From positions 496,001-560,000 of the forward strand of contig NZ_JACAWV010000008.1 of assembly GCF_013390595.1 (NCBI RefSeq): a DNA stretch of 64,000 nucleotides, in the 5' to 3' direction. Source of the stretch: Rhizobium sp. RM (GTDB taxonomy: Bacteria; Pseudomonadota; Alphaproteobacteria; Rhizobiales; Rhizobiaceae). A program made the translations under genes and the position numbers. Below, one piece after another: positions 45,348 to 56,534 of this stretch; within the stretch, counting starts at the first letter, position 1; each line of letters starts with the position of its first letter. Under the pieces are notes generated by a model that made no database searches, had not been told where the DNA came from, and saw only the letters and a program-made list of their open reading frames with translations.

Positions 45348-45424
45348 GCGGTTGTAGCTCAGTTGGTTAGAGCGCAGGTTTGTGGCACCTGAGGTCGGTG
45401 GTTCGACCCCACTCAACCGTACCA
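45348..45424 (+). tRNA. tRNA-His (GTG)
   Basis: A complete cloverleaf. The acceptor arm is GCGGTTG/CAACCGT, the D arm AGCTCAGTTGGTTAGAGC, the anticodon loop TTGTGGC (GTG) within CAGGT/ACCTG, and the T arm GGTGG-TTCGACC-CCACT, with encoded CCA. The discriminator is A73, the 1-72 pair is G-U, and no separate G-1/C73 pair is present. This is the divergent tRNA-His type known from some alphaproteobacteria, which needs a matching HisRS. Confidence 0.96.
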
Positions 45425-45484
45425 CTCTCCCCTCCCTGAAAGTTCAGTCATGATTATGGACTTCCAAGGAGGGGAGAGAATTTT
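45425..45484 (+). terminator. Terminator-like inverted repeat after tRNA-His
   Basis: CTCTCCCCTCC (45425-45435), directly after the CCA end, pairs perfectly with GGAGGGGAGAG (45468-45478), and AATTTT follows. The 32-nt loop is large for an intrinsic terminator, but the 11-bp stem and T run support it. It may also aid 3' end processing. Confidence 0.55.
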
Positions 45485-45652
45485 CTCCCATAGTTTTCCG
45501 TATTGTCCATCAGCACGATTTTTTGGCTGCGCTCTCGTGTGCGTTTCGGTCCGGCAAAAACCAGTTGGCTAAAATGAGTTGCGCTGGTATTGTCGCGCCA
45601 ACGAAACCTAATGAAAGCCTGCTGCATAGCGACAACGCTTGTGCGCGGCGAA

Positions 45653-47224
45653 ATGGACAAGACAGTGATCGACCCCGGAAACGGCCCAAAGCCGTCGGAC
45701 CAAGGGGCGTCGGTGGTTGACAAAGGGAAGGCGAAGCGTTCCCGTCGCGGCAAGAAGAACAGGCGTCACGGTAAGCCCCGCGACGTTGCTGTGGTGTCGC
45801 ATGATGTTGTCACTGATGTTCCGGCCGGTTCCCACTATGCATCGGCTCTCGAGTCGAACGAAGAACCGCGCAAGCGCAAGCGTCGCAGGCGTTCACGCGG
45901 GAAGGGCACGTCCCAGCAGGCAAGTGCTCCTGCCGCGGCGGCAAAGCAGTCTCCCGATATCGCAATTCAGGCGCCTAACCCGAGTGGTGTTCCCGGCGGC
46001 AGCCGCAAATCGCGCAATCGCAAGCGGGTGCACCGCGATCCGCAGGGTCGCCCTCTTGTACCGTCTCACGCGCCCAAGCATGTAGCCAAGCCGAATGGCC
46101 GTGGTCACGGTGCGGCCGTTGTGGAGCAGCAGAAGAAGCATGAGGGCGCGGGCCGCCATGCGTCGAAATCGCATGACCATGCTGATGCTGGCGCGGACAT
46201 GTACGCGGCACTTGATCTTGGCACCAATAACTGCCGCCTTCTGATCGCGCAGCCGACTCGTCCCGGCCAGTTCCGGGTCGTCGATGCATTTTCGCGCATC
46301 GTCCGCCTGGGTGAGGGGCTGGTGTCGAGTGGTCGCCTTTCCGACGACGCGATGGATCGTGCTGTGGAAGCGCTGAAAGTCTGCGCGGCGAAACTGTCCG
46401 GGCGTCCGATCAGGCGTATGCGACTGATCGCGACGGAAGCCTGCCGTGCTGCCGCCAATGGCGAGGAGTTTCTGGCCCGCGTCACACGCGAGACAGGCCT
46501 GAGGCTCGAAATCATCAGCCGCGAAACGGAAGCACGCCTTGCCGTCTCGGGATGTGCATCTCTGGTTGGCCGTGAGGCTCGCTCTGTCGTACTGTTCGAT
46601 ATCGGTGGCGGTTCTTCTGAAATCGCTGTCATCAGGGTCGGTGAGAACCGTTCCAACCGGCTTGCCAATCACATCACCCATTGGACGTCTCTGCCTGTCG
46701 GTGTTGTCACCCTGTCTGAACGTCATGGTGGTCGCGATGTGACGCCCGATGTCTTTGCCGCCATGGTGCGCGAAGTTGAGGGGCTGCTGGATGCCTTCCA
46801 TTGCCCACCGGTTGTTGTGCAGGCCGCCCATGAAGATTTCCATCTGATTGGTACATCCGGCACCGTTACGACACTTGCGGGTGTGCATCTTGATCTTCCA
46901 CGCTATGACCGCCGCAAGGTCGATGGCCTGTGGCTTTCAGATGCAGAAGTGACGGCCATGCAGGACAAGCTGCTGGCCTGGGATTTTGCCGGTCGTGCTG
47001 CCAACGCCTGCATCGGGCCCGACAGGGCGGATCTGGTTCTGGCCGGTTGCGCCATTCTGGAAGCAATTCGCCGCCGTTGGCCCGCACGCCGCATGCGTGT
47101 CGCCGACCGCGGCTTGCGCGAGGGCCTGCTGACGGACATGATGGCAGATGACGGGGCGTGGCGGCGCAACCGTATACGGCGCATGCAGACGGCGCGGCAA
47201 GAACGGACAGAAGGTTTGACATGA
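45653..47224 (+). CDS. Exopolyphosphatase/pppGpp phosphatase family protein (Ppx/GppA)
   Basis: This 523-residue protein has its catalytic ASKHA domain starting at about residue 180 ([20 protein letters not shown]). The second phosphate-binding loop is [16 protein letters not shown], preceded by [18 protein letters not shown]. The first ~170 residues are an unusual basic, low-complexity extension ([26 protein letters not shown] and more), perhaps nucleic acid- or polyphosphate-binding. The ATG at 45653 is preferred to 45590. Its stop overlaps the rlmE start by 4 nt, as often seen in rhizobia. Substrate (polyP or pppGpp) unresolved. Confidence 0.88.
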   Translation: MDKTVIDPGNGPKPSDQGASVVDKGKAKRSRRGKKNRRHGKPRDVAVVSHDVVTDVPAGSHYASALESNEEPRKRKRRRRSRGKGTSQQASAPAAAAKQSPDIAIQAPNPSGVPGGSRKSRNRKRVHRDPQGRPLVPSHAPKHVAKPNGRGHGAAVVEQQKKHEGAGRHASKSHDHADAGADMYAALDLGTNNCRLLIAQPTRPGQFRVVDAFSRIVRLGEGLVSSGRLSDDAMDRAVEALKVCAAKLSGRPIRRMRLIATEACRAAANGEEFLARVTRETGLRLEIISRETEARLAVSGCASLVGREARSVVLFDIGGGSSEIAVIRVGENRSNRLANHITHWTSLPVGVVTLSERHGGRDVTPDVFAAMVREVEGLLDAFHCPPVVVQAAHEDFHLIGTSGTVTTLAGVHLDLPRYDRRKVDGLWLSDAEVTAMQDKLLAWDFAGRAANACIGPDRADLVLAGCAILEAIRRRWPARRMRVADRGLREGLLTDMMADDGAWRRNRIRRMQTARQERTEGLT

Positions 47225-47964
47225 GCAAGGCGCCGACAAGCAACAACCGTACCGGACGAAAGATTGGCCAGAAGGTCAAGAAGACCAAGCTCAAAGCGTC
47301 TTCTCGTCGCTGGCTCGAACGTCATATCAACGATCCCTATGTGCAGCGCGCCAAGCTCGAAGGCTACCGCGCCCGCGCGGCTTTCAAGCTGCTCGAGATC
47401 AATGATAAGCACCAGATCCTGAAGGATGCACGCCGCATCATCGACCTTGGTGCAGCACCTGGAAGCTGGTCGCAGATTGCCGCCAAGGTAACGGATTCCA
47501 CCGAGGATGACATCCGCGTCGCCGCAATCGACTTCCTCGAACTCGATCCTATCCCGGGCGTGAAGATCCTGCAGCTAGACTTCCTGGACCCGTCTGCACC
47601 TGAAAAATTGATGGAAGCCGTTGGTGGCACGCCTGATCTGGTTCTGTCCGACATGGCGGCGCCGACGACCGGCCATCAGAAAACGGACCACATCCGCACC
47701 ATGCACCTGTGCGAAGTCGCGGCCGACTTCGCTATCCAGGTGCTTGCGGAGGGTGGCCATTTCCTCGCCAAGACCTTCCAGGGCGGCACGGAAAAGACGC
47801 TGCTCGACATGCTGAAGAAAAACTTCAAGCAGGTCCTGCATATCAAGCCTGCGTCTTCACGCTCCGAATCCGTCGAGATGTTCCTGCTGGCCAAGCACTT
47901 TAAAGGCCGCAAAGCGGAGCCGCAGAGCCGGGATGATGAAGATGAAACCGTCGCCGGCGAATAA
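47221..47964 (+). CDS. rlmE: 23S rRNA (uridine-2'-O)-methyltransferase RlmE (FtsJ/RrmJ)
   Basis: This 247-residue SAM-dependent enzyme methylates U2552 in the ribosomal A-loop (E. coli numbering). The K-D-K-E tetrad region is recognisable: [12 protein letters not shown], the SAM loop [35 protein letters not shown], and [11 protein letters not shown] with [17 protein letters not shown] basic N-terminal extension (about 40 residues) precedes the core. The start overlaps the ppx-like stop (ATGA), with AGAAGG upstream. A bidirectional terminator follows. Confidence 0.95.
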   Translation: MSKAPTSNNRTGRKIGQKVKKTKLKASSRRWLERHINDPYVQRAKLEGYRARAAFKLLEINDKHQILKDARRIIDLGAAPGSWSQIAAKVTDSTEDDIRVAAIDFLELDPIPGVKILQLDFLDPSAPEKLMEAVGGTPDLVLSDMAAPTTGHQKTDHIRTMHLCEVAADFAIQVLAEGGHFLAKTFQGGTEKTLLDMLKKNFKQVLHIKPASSRSESVEMFLLAKHFKGRKAEPQSRDDEDETVAGE

Positions 47965-47980
47965 GCTATACTAAAGACAG

Positions 47981-48013
47981 AAAAAGGGATCGGTTCGGCT
48001 GATCCCTTTTTTT
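47981..48013. terminator. Bidirectional terminator between rlmE and the MFS gene
   Basis: AAAAAGGGATC (47981-47991) pairs with GATCCCTTTTT (48001-48011) around a 9-nt loop. T runs occur on both strands, so it can end both rlmE and the convergent MFS gene. Confidence 0.85.
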
Positions 48014-48063
48014 GCACGGGCCGGGCGTGTCTTGACCGCGTCGCCTGATACAGTCTTTTTATA

Positions 48064-49461
48064 TTACTCTGCCGGTTGCGAGACCTTGCCACGATGGCCT
48101 GAAACCGCCGCTCCCGCATTGCCATCCATGCGAATGATCGGGAAGATCGCGAAGAGTGAAACGGCAGCGACGATTGCAAAGGCAATGTGGAAATCGGCAA
48201 GCTGCAGGTGCGAACCCGAGATCATTGCGCTCACCTCCAGGATCGATGCGGCGAAGGCGACACCCAGGGCAAGGCTGATTTGCTGCAACACCGATGCCAT
48301 CGAAGTTGCCTGGCTGGCCTGACTGTCCTCGATGTCCGAATAGCTGAGCGCATTCGAACCTGTGAAGAAGAACGAGCGCGCAAAACCTGCGGTCACGAGG
48401 AAGATCATGATCAGCGGGTAGGGCGTTTCGGGGGTGAAGAAGCTGTTGGCGAGCGTCGTAAAGGCTCCAACAATACCCGCGCCGATCAGCGTCGTCCGGA
48501 AGCCGGTCGTCGCAAATACACGCTTGGCAATGAATTTCGTGGTGATCGCGCCGATCGCCCCGGCAAAGGTGATCATGCCGGATTGGAACGGGTTAAGCCC
48601 GAAACCGATCTGCAACATCAGCGGCATAAGGAAGGGGATGGCACCCGTCGAAATGCGGAAAATCGTGCCACCCACCGAGGCTGCGCGGAATGTCGCATTC
48701 TGGAAAATACGGAAATCCAGAATGGGTGCGGGATGGTTGGCCGCGTGCCGCAGATAGAGAATGCCGCTGATGAAACCGATGATCGTTGAAGCAATGCCGA
48801 TGGCTGGCGGAAGTGCGGGAAGGCTGACCACGGAAACGCCGAACACCACGCCCGAGGCTGCAACGCCGGACAGGATGAAGCCTTTGCCGTCCATTGGCGG
48901 CGGGTTGGTTGTCTCTATTTCCGGTAGAAAGATTGTCGACAGCCAGATCCCGATAATGCCGATCGGTACATTGATCAGGAAAATCCAGTGCCAGGAGAAA
49001 TAGGTGGTGATGAAACCGCCGATCGGTGGGCCGGTCAGGGGCCCGACCAGGCCGGGGATCGTCAAAAGCGCCATGGCAGAGACAAGCTCGCTGCGCTTTG
49101 TCGTTCGCAGGAGAACGAGACGACCGACCGGCGTCATCATTGCACCGCCCATCCCCTGCAGGAAACGGGAAACAACAAACTCGAAGACAGAAGAAGACAC
49201 CGCGCAGCAGATCGATCCGACGACGAAAACACCGATGGCGATGCGGAAGATTTTCTTGGCGCCATATTTGTCCGCCATCCAGCCGCTGATCGGGATGAAG
49301 ATCGCCAACGCCACCATATAGGCGGTCAATGCAAGCTTCAGCGTGATCGGGCCGACATTGAGGTCGGCGGCAATCGCGGGCAGCGATGTTGCGATGACGG
49401 TGGAGTCCATCTGCTCCATGAAAAGAGCGACAGCAAGGATCAATGGGATAATGCGGTTCAT
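48064..49461 (-). CDS. MFS multidrug-type exporter (DHA2-like)
   Basis: This 465-residue membrane protein carries the N-terminal DHA motif LFMEQMDSTVIATSLPAIAA. Motif A is GWMADKYGAKKIF. The motif C region GLVGPLTGPPIGGFITTYFS, typical of drug/H+ antiporters, is followed by WHWIFLINVPIGI. It resembles EmrB/QacA-type exporters, although the predicted length suits 13-14 segments only approximately. No adjacent EmrA-like gene or regulator; the divergent neighbour is a metallo-beta-lactamase-fold gene. Substrate unknown. Confidence 0.88.
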   Translation of the reverse strand: MNRIIPLILAVALFMEQMDSTVIATSLPAIAADLNVGPITLKLALTAYMVALAIFIPISGWMADKYGAKKIFRIAIGVFVVGSICCAVSSSVFEFVVSRFLQGMGGAMMTPVGRLVLLRTTKRSELVSAMALLTIPGLVGPLTGPPIGGFITTYFSWHWIFLINVPIGIIGIWLSTIFLPEIETTNPPPMDGKGFILSGVAASGVVFGVSVVSLPALPPAIGIASTIIGFISGILYLRHAANHPAPILDFRIFQNATFRAASVGGTIFRISTGAIPFLMPLMLQIGFGLNPFQSGMITFAGAIGAITTKFIAKRVFATTGFRTTLIGAGIVGAFTTLANSFFTPETPYPLIMIFLVTAGFARSFFFTGSNALSYSDIEDSQASQATSMASVLQQISLALGVAFAASILEVSAMISGSHLQLADFHIAFAIVAAVSLFAIFPIIRMDGNAGAAVSGHRGKVSQPAE

Positions 49462-49655
49462 AGGCTGCCTGCGGCGTTGCGCTGCGACAAGGATGCTGGC
49501 CTCCTCCTACGCCTGATAAGCGGGCTTGCCAACTGGATATTTGTTAATTTTAGTCCATGTCATCAAACCTGCGTGAGACCCCGTTTCCTTGTAATTTTCT
49601 TGGCTTATTGTTCGCGGGCACGAATTTGGGCCCTCAACGATATCGGAGAAAGATC

Positions 49656-50654
49656 ATGACGCAGTTTTTGCATATGAGCAGGCGCGGCCTTATGGGAGCG
49701 GTCGGCGCCGGCGCTCTCGGTACGCCTTTCTTGATGACGCGGGCAGTCGCTCAGACGGCACAGCCGCAAACCTCCATGGAGATCGATCACGCCATGCCTC
49801 CGGAAACGAATCGCTTCAAGCTCGGCCAGTTCGAAATTTTGGTCGTGAAGGACGGCGCACGTGCCGCCCCCAACCCGGGAGAAACCTTCGGCACCAATCA
49901 ATCTGCCGAAACGGTCGGCGCATTGCTGGAACAGAATTTTCTGCCGACGGATCAGTTCGTCAACTCGTTCTCTCCCGTTCTGGTGAATACGGGATCTGAA
50001 CTCGTCCTGTTCGATACCGGCTTTGGTGAAGCTGGACGCGGTTCTGGTAACGGCCGTCTGATCGAAGGCATGGCTGCGGCCGGTTACACGCCGGAAGATG
50101 TGACGGTGGTTGTGCTCACCCACATGCATGGCGATCACATCGGCGGCCTGATGGAAAAAGGGGCTCCGGCGTTTCCAAAGGCACGCTATGTGTTCGGGCA
50201 GGCGGAATATGATTTCTGGACAGATGAAAAGCGTGTTGGCACGCCTGCTGAGGGTGGCCACAAAGGCGTTCTGGCCAACGTCAAGCCGTTGGCGGAGAAG
50301 GCAACCTTTATCGGTGACGCCGCAACTGTGGTGTCTGGCATTACCAGTGTAGCTGCTTTCGGCCATTCTCCCGGACATCTGATTTTCCAGGTCGAGTCGG
50401 ATGGCAAGCAACTGGTCCTGACGGCCGATACCGCGAACCATTTCGTGCTGTCGCTGCAGCGCCCGGAATGGGAAGTGAAATTCGACATGGACAAGGCGGC
50501 GGCGGCTGCGTCGCGCAAGAAGGTATTCGACATGATCGCGACAGATCGTCTTCCCTTCCTCGGCTACCACATGCCGTTCCCGGCAGTTGGCTATGCGGAA
50601 AAGCAGGAGACCGGCTACCGGTTCGTGCCGAAATCCTACCAGTTTGACATCTGA
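49656..50654 (+). CDS. Exported metallo-beta-lactamase-fold hydrolase
   Basis: This 332-residue protein starts at the ATG at 49656 (GGAG at 8 nt). A Tat-type leader follows (SRRGLMGAVGAGALGTPFLM). Zinc-binding motifs are THMHGDHIGG (about residues 153-162), GHSPGHLIF and LTADTANH. It resembles lactonase/alkylsulfatase-like MBL proteins, but the substrate cannot be told. The longer ORF from 49557 lacks a ribosome site. It is divergent from the MFS gene and ends in a strong terminator. The quorum-signal lactonase BlcC is a different protein. Confidence 0.85.
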   Translation: MTQFLHMSRRGLMGAVGAGALGTPFLMTRAVAQTAQPQTSMEIDHAMPPETNRFKLGQFEILVVKDGARAAPNPGETFGTNQSAETVGALLEQNFLPTDQFVNSFSPVLVNTGSELVLFDTGFGEAGRGSGNGRLIEGMAAAGYTPEDVTVVVLTHMHGDHIGGLMEKGAPAFPKARYVFGQAEYDFWTDEKRVGTPAEGGHKGVLANVKPLAEKATFIGDAATVVSGITSVAAFGHSPGHLIFQVESDGKQLVLTADTANHFVLSLQRPEWEVKFDMDKAAAAASRKKVFDMIATDRLPFLGYHMPFPAVGYAEKQETGYRFVPKSYQFDI

Positions 50655-50679
50655 TCGTGCTGCAATGCAGCAACAGCGA

Positions 50680-50707
50680 AAACCCGGAATCGCTTTCCGG
50701 GTTTTTT
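50680..50707 (+). terminator. Intrinsic terminator after the MBL-fold gene
   Basis: AAACCCGGAA (50680-50689) pairs with TTCCGGGTTT (50695-50704) around a 5-nt loop and runs into TTT. It lies 25 nt after the stop and separates this gene from guaB. Confidence 0.85.
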
Positions 50708-50821
50708 CTATTCCCTTCCTGTCATGAACGTGTTACCAGCCCTCGCCAACTTCCACGCAATCCTTGCAGGACCGCCGGGGTGAACTAATCGTTCCGGACC
50801 GGCCATGCATTTTCAGTCTGA

Positions 50822-52339
<1,518 letters not shown>

Positions 52340-52380
52340 TCTTTCGAAGCGAATCCGTAAAAAGGTTCCTGAGTATTTGG

Positions 52381-52415
52381 CGCTCTCCGATCCGTGCCGG
52401 GTCGGAGAGCGTTTT
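52381..52415 (+). terminator. Intrinsic terminator after guaB
   Basis: CGCTCTCCGA (52381-52390) pairs with TCGGAGAGCG (52402-52411), with extra inner pairing, and is followed by TTTT. It lies 41 nt after guaB and 20 nt before the MAPEG gene, so the latter probably receives only read-through or has its own promoter. Confidence 0.85.
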
Positions 52416-52434
52416 CGTCATTGAAGGAGAAAGC

Positions 52435-52854
52435 ATGTCACCGACGACCGCAATGTTCTGGCCGATGATTGCCCATGTCTTTCTCGTTTTCGCGCTCTAT
52501 GCGCTGCTTCTTGTTCGGCGTCAGAAATACACCTTCGTCGATCGCGACGCTGTCATGCGTTACAAGGACAGCGGCGAAGAAGCGCGCGAAAGCCGCCTGG
52601 TAAACCGGAACATCGCCAATCAGTTCGAACTTCCGGTGCTGTTTCACATCGCCTGCCTGCTGCTTTACATCACCGACGCGGACAATATCGTCACGGTCGT
52701 GCTGGCATGGATTTTTGTGCTCACGCGTTATGGCCATTCCTTTGTTCATGTGACCAGCAACAGCCTGCGCTACCGGGCCCCGCTTTTTGGACTGGGGTTT
52801 GCCGTTCTGGTCGCTCTCTGGGGCTGGCTAGCTGTCTGGCTGGCGCTGGAATAA
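52435..52854 (+). CDS. MAPEG-family membrane protein
   Basis: This 139-residue protein has four hydrophobic segments (TM1 MIAHVFLVFALYALLLVRRQ; then NQFELPVLFHIACLLLYITD; VVLAWIFVLTRYGHSFVHV; and a C-terminal helix). The pattern E-L-P-V-L-F and R-x-x-H-S-x-x-H is typical of the MAPEG (membrane-associated eicosanoid/glutathione) family. The ATG at 52435 has AAGGAGA at 6 nt; the longer ORF from 52336 would read through the guaB terminator. Function in bacteria unclear, possibly glutathione-linked. Confidence 0.85.
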   Translation: MSPTTAMFWPMIAHVFLVFALYALLLVRRQKYTFVDRDAVMRYKDSGEEARESRLVNRNIANQFELPVLFHIACLLLYITDADNIVTVVLAWIFVLTRYGHSFVHVTSNSLRYRAPLFGLGFAVLVALWGWLAVWLALE

Positions 52855-52987
52855 AACAGCTGCGCCTTGTTGCCTCATAAGTGAGACAGTCGGTCGGCTA
52901 AAATGCCTCGATTTGCTCTAGGTCAATTCCATGACGTGCTTTCCTCGTTAATCTCTCTATCGTGAGTTGAGATTTAGGGAGTATGTC

Positions 52988-54016
52988 ATGGCAAGAACAA
53001 TGAAGGCGGCTGTTGTCCGCGCATTTGGAAAACCGCTGACGATCGAGGAAGTGCCGATTCCTGATCCCGGTCCGGGCGAAATTCTCATCAACTACAAGGC
53101 AACGGGTATTTGCCACACGGACCTTCATGCCGCGACAGGTGATTGGCCGGTCAAGCCGAACCCGCCTTTCATCCCCGGTCATGAGGGTGTTGGTTACGTT
53201 GCCAAGATCGGCGCTGGCGTTACCGGCATCAAGGAAGGTGATCGGGCCGGAACACCATGGCTTTATACGGCCTGCGGTTGCTGCATTCCTTGCCGAACGG
53301 GATGGGAGACCCTTTGCCCGAGCCAGAAAAATGCCGGTTACTCGGTAAATGGCAGCTTCGCCGAATATGGTCTCGCCGATCCGAAGTTCGTCGGGCGCCT
53401 GCCGGATAATCTCGAATTTGGTCCCGCCGCTCCCGTTCTTTGTGCAGGCGTCACCGTCTACAAGGGCCTGAAGGAAACCGAGGTGAGACCCGGCGAATGG
53501 GTTGTGATCTCCGGCATCGGTGGCCTCGGCCACATGGCCGTGCAATATGCCAAGGCCATGGGCATGAATGTTGTCGCAGCCGACATTTTCGACGACAAGC
53601 TGGAGCTTGCGAAAAAGCTGGGCGCCGATGTCACCGTCAATGGGCGCGCGCCGGATGCGGTCGAGCAGGTACAGAAGGCCGTCGGTGGCGTACATGGCGC
53701 CTTGGTCACGGCGGTCTCTCCCAAGGCCATGGAGCAGGCGTACGGCTTCCTTCGTTCCAAGGGTACGATGGCACTGGTCGGCTTGCCGCCGGGCTTCATT
53801 TCCATTCCGGTTTTCGACACGGTGCTGAAACGCATTACTGTGCGTGGTTCCATCGTTGGTACGCGGCAGGATCTGGAGGAAGCACTGACCTTTGCGGGTG
53901 AGGGCAAGGTCGCAGCCCACTTCTCCTGGGACAAGCTCGATAACATCAACGATATCTTCCACCGAATGGAAGAAGGCAAGATCGAAGGCCGCATCGTGGT
54001 TGACCTCGCCGCCTGA
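52988..54016 (+). CDS. Zinc-dependent alcohol dehydrogenase (AdhA/AdhP-type)
   Basis: This 342-residue MDR-family enzyme has catalytic zinc ligands Cys42 ([15 protein letters not shown]) and His65/Glu66 in GHEGVG. Structural zinc cysteines are 96, 99, 102 and 110 ([15 protein letters not shown]). The NAD-binding motif is [20 protein letters not shown]. It most resembles bacterial ethanol-active AdhP/AdhA. GGGAG lies 7 nt before the ATG at 52988. It stands alone between the MAPEG gene and a dienelactone-hydrolase-like gene. Primary alcohol preference is inferred. Confidence 0.9.
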   Translation: MARTMKAAVVRAFGKPLTIEEVPIPDPGPGEILINYKATGICHTDLHAATGDWPVKPNPPFIPGHEGVGYVAKIGAGVTGIKEGDRAGTPWLYTACGCCIPCRTGWETLCPSQKNAGYSVNGSFAEYGLADPKFVGRLPDNLEFGPAAPVLCAGVTVYKGLKETEVRPGEWVVISGIGGLGHMAVQYAKAMGMNVVAADIFDDKLELAKKLGADVTVNGRAPDAVEQVQKAVGGVHGALVTAVSPKAMEQAYGFLRSKGTMALVGLPPGFISIPVFDTVLKRITVRGSIVGTRQDLEEALTFAGEGKVAAHFSWDKLDNINDIFHRMEEGKIEGRIVVDLAA

Positions 54017-54139
54017 TGCACTGCGACCAAGGGTGGTGGGACTTCACGCAAACGTGTGCCGCCGCCACTATTTGACATCATCGCGGACGATGTGATCTGC
54101 GTTATCCTCCCTCATCATGAGTTGAGGGAGGATACGGCG

Positions 54140-55015
54140 ATGGATAAGCCGAAAATCACGCAGGCAATGATCGATGCTTACGATGAATATACGCATCTCA
54201 GCCTTGATCGCCGTAAGTTCATGGAAAAGCTGAGTTTGCTTGCCGGTTCAGGAGCGGCTGCCGCAACGATTGCGCCGCTTCTTGCGGCCAATAGTGCAAA
54301 GGCTGCGGTTGTCGCGGCTGATGACGAGCGTATTGTTGCGGAAGACGTGGCCTATCCGGGTGCGTCCGGTGAGATGAAGGGTTATCTCGTCACGCCGAAA
54401 TCAGCATCCGGTCCATTGGGATCGGTGATTGTCATCCACGAAAACCGGGGTCTGAACGATCATATCCGCGATGTTGCACGTCGAGCTGCCCTGGATGGCT
54501 TTCGGGCACTCGCCGTTGACTTCCTGTCGCCACAGGGCGGAACGCCCGCCGATGAGGAAAAGGCGCGCCAGATGTTCAGCGGCCTCGACATGGATGCGAC
54601 TGTGGCCAATGCCGAAGCAAGCCGTGTATGGCTCGCGGCGCGGCAAGGTGCAAACGGCAAGGTTGGCGCGGTTGGTTTCTGCTGGGGCGGCGGGCTCGTC
54701 AATCGCTTTGCCACCAAATCGGAAGGGCTGAATGCCGGCGTTGCCTATTACGGTCAGCAGGCACCGGCAGCCGATGTTCCGGCGATCAAGACGCCGTTGC
54801 TGCTGCACTACGCTGGCCTGGATGAACGGATCAACGCCGGAATAGACGCTTACAAAAAGGCGCTGGAGGAAAACGGCAAGACGTTCGAGATATTCATTTA
54901 TGACGGCGTCAATCACGCCTTCAACAATGATACCTCTTCAGCCCGTTACGACAAGGCGGCAGCAGATCTTGCCTGGAGCCGGACGACGGAATTCTTCAAA
55001 AAATATCTCGCCTGA
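54140..55015 (+). CDS. Tat-exported dienelactone hydrolase-family protein
   Basis: This 291-residue alpha/beta hydrolase starts at the ATG at 54140 (GGGAGGAT upstream). A twin-arginine leader lies at about 22-50 (DRRKFMEKLSLLAGSGAAAA, then a hydrophobic run to NSAKA). The nucleophile elbow is GFCWGGG with catalytic Cys. The catalytic Asp is likely in YAGLDERINAG and the His in GVNHAFNND, as in DLH proteins. An N-terminal helix before the leader is typical of rhizobial members. Substrate unknown. A bidirectional terminator follows. Confidence 0.88.
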   Translation: MDKPKITQAMIDAYDEYTHLSLDRRKFMEKLSLLAGSGAAAATIAPLLAANSAKAAVVAADDERIVAEDVAYPGASGEMKGYLVTPKSASGPLGSVIVIHENRGLNDHIRDVARRAALDGFRALAVDFLSPQGGTPADEEKARQMFSGLDMDATVANAEASRVWLAARQGANGKVGAVGFCWGGGLVNRFATKSEGLNAGVAYYGQQAPAADVPAIKTPLLLHYAGLDERINAGIDAYKKALEENGKTFEIFIYDGVNHAFNNDTSSARYDKAAADLAWSRTTEFFKKYLA

Positions 55016-55032
55016 GCCGAGACGCCCTCAAC

Positions 55033-55064
55033 AAAAAAGCCGGGGCGTGTGCTCCGGCTTTTTT
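55033..55064. terminator. Bidirectional terminator between the DLH-like and LysR genes
   Basis: AAAAAAGCCGG (55033-55043) pairs with CCGGCTTTTTT (55054-55064) around a 10-nt loop. T runs on both strands serve the two convergent genes. Confidence 0.88.
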
Positions 55065-55078
55065 ATTCGTGAGAGGTT

Positions 55079-56029
55079 CTACCAGCCAGGCAACATATGC
55101 CCCGCCCTCAGACGGGGTAGCTTCGGGTAGGTCTTGACGTCGCTGTCCATTTCGTCGGCCACGCTTGCGGGTGAAATATTGTCGAGGCAGGCGGTGATGT
55201 GGTCGGTAATGGCATTGACGAGCGACGGCGACAGACCGGGGCGCTTCATCAGGCCAATCTGCACTGGAGGCAAAGGCGGGAAGCCATCTGCGGAGGTCAG
55301 TACCTTCATGCCGGTGCGTAGAGCCGATTCCGGCAGGACGGAAACCGCCATGCCTGCAAGAACGGCGGCTGCAACGACCGTGGACGACCAGCTTGTGAAG
55401 AGGATTTGATAGTCGCGGCCATCGGCGTCAAGCGCGGAGCAGGCGAGCTGCCTCCAATGACAATCGCGGCGACCAACAGCAAGTGGCACCGGTGCGTCGT
55501 CCTTGAGCGGATGGTTGGCGGAGGCGACCCAACAGAGAGGCTCCGTGCGCACGACATCGGAAGAGCGGGCGCGGGGATTATGAGTGACCAGTGCGATATC
55601 CAGTTCGCCGCGCGCCATTTTCTCGCCGAGACTGACGGAAGGCTCACAGACGATGTAAAGTTCGACATTCGGATGGGTTTTTGCAAAACGGCCGATGATT
55701 TCGGGCATATAACGATCGGCATAGTCGTCCGGTGTGCCGATCCGAAGCGTACCTTCCAGTCGATTGTCATCGAAGGCTGCAATCGCCTCGTTGTTCAGAC
55801 GGATGATGCGACGGGCATAATTCATCAGCTTCTCGCCTTCCGCCGTCAGGCGGTTACCACGCCCGTCCTTGGCGAAAAGCTGTTTGCCGATCCGCTCCTC
55901 AAGTCGTCGCATCTGCATGGAAACGGCCGATTGCGTCTTGAAAACGCGATCCGCTGCTTTCGTGAAACTTCCGGTATCGACGATGGCGATGAAAGTGTGA
56001 AGCTGATCTATGTCGAGGGGTGCGGACAT
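55079..56029 (-). CDS. LysR-family transcriptional regulator
   Basis: This 316-residue protein has the N-terminal HTH (DIDQLHTFIAIVDTGSFTKA, then ADRVFKTQSAVSMQMRRLEE) and a substrate-binding domain. The latter contains LRIGTPDDYADRYMPEIIGR, a pattern seen in LysR regulators of the LrhA/HexA-like group. It converges with the DLH-like gene and is divergent from the DUF1127 gene (202-nt shared gap). Its target is not evident. Confidence 0.87.
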   Translation of the reverse strand: MSAPLDIDQLHTFIAIVDTGSFTKAADRVFKTQSAVSMQMRRLEERIGKQLFAKDGRGNRLTAEGEKLMNYARRIIRLNNEAIAAFDDNRLEGTLRIGTPDDYADRYMPEIIGRFAKTHPNVELYIVCEPSVSLGEKMARGELDIALVTHNPRARSSDVVRTEPLCWVASANHPLKDDAPVPLAVGRRDCHWRQLACSALDADGRDYQILFTSWSSTVVAAAVLAGMAVSVLPESALRTGMKVLTSADGFPPLPPVQIGLMKRPGLSPSLVNAITDHITACLDNISPASVADEMDSDVKTYPKLPRLRAGHMLPGW

Positions 56030-56231
56030 GGATATTGATCCATAAGAGCTATTGATACCTTACATTAGAAACATTCGTTGGACTGATCAATAGTCTTGCG
56101 ACATTTTGACGCCAGCAAATCAACTCAACCCCGAGGCAAGCATTCAGCTTCGCCTCTCAGCAAAGGCAGCTTTCCGCGCGTGGTGCGCCGGAGGCGGTGC
56201 CGCATCGTGCCGTTACGAAAGGATAAGTGTT

Positions 56232-56534
56232 ATGCGCACGGCAGAACGGAGAATGGAACTGGAACTCGCAACCACCAGGCAGAGCGAAACGTGGGTTCGC
56301 GTCGCCGTGCGTGCGGCCTCGTCTGTGAAAACGTTTCTGCGGCGTATTGGCAATCGTATCGCGGCCAATGAATTGACGGAACTCGATGATCGTCTGCTCG
56401 CCGATGTCGGAATTGCCCGGTCGGATGTCATGAGGGCACTCGATAGCGGCCTGCTCGAGGACCCGACCGAACATCTGACCCGCGCGGCGAGATTACGCGC
56501 TTTATCGAGGTTCGAGATCCGTCGTCCGGACTAA
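56232..56534 (+). CDS. DUF1127-family small protein
   Basis: This 100-residue protein has the DUF1127 core LTELDDRLLADVGIARSDV (about 57-75) after a basic amphipathic helix (VKTFLRRIGNRIAANE). The ATG at 56232 has AAAGGAT at 8 nt; the longer ORF from 56106 has no such site. DUF1127 proteins in alphaproteobacteria are small, often stress-regulated and, in some cases, RNA-linked. This member has longer flanks than the ~47-residue forms. Monocistronic, with a terminator about 150 nt downstream. Confidence 0.85.
   Translation: MRTAERRMELELATTRQSETWVRVAVRAASSVKTFLRRIGNRIAANELTELDDRLLADVGIARSDVMRALDSGLLEDPTEHLTRAARLRALSRFEIRRPD

Noticed and set aside
45165-45425. Minus-strand ORF covering the tRNA-His gene
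   Set aside because: Antisense tRNA sequence often yields this kind of VRLSGVEPPTSGAT-like false peptide; the tRNA is certain.
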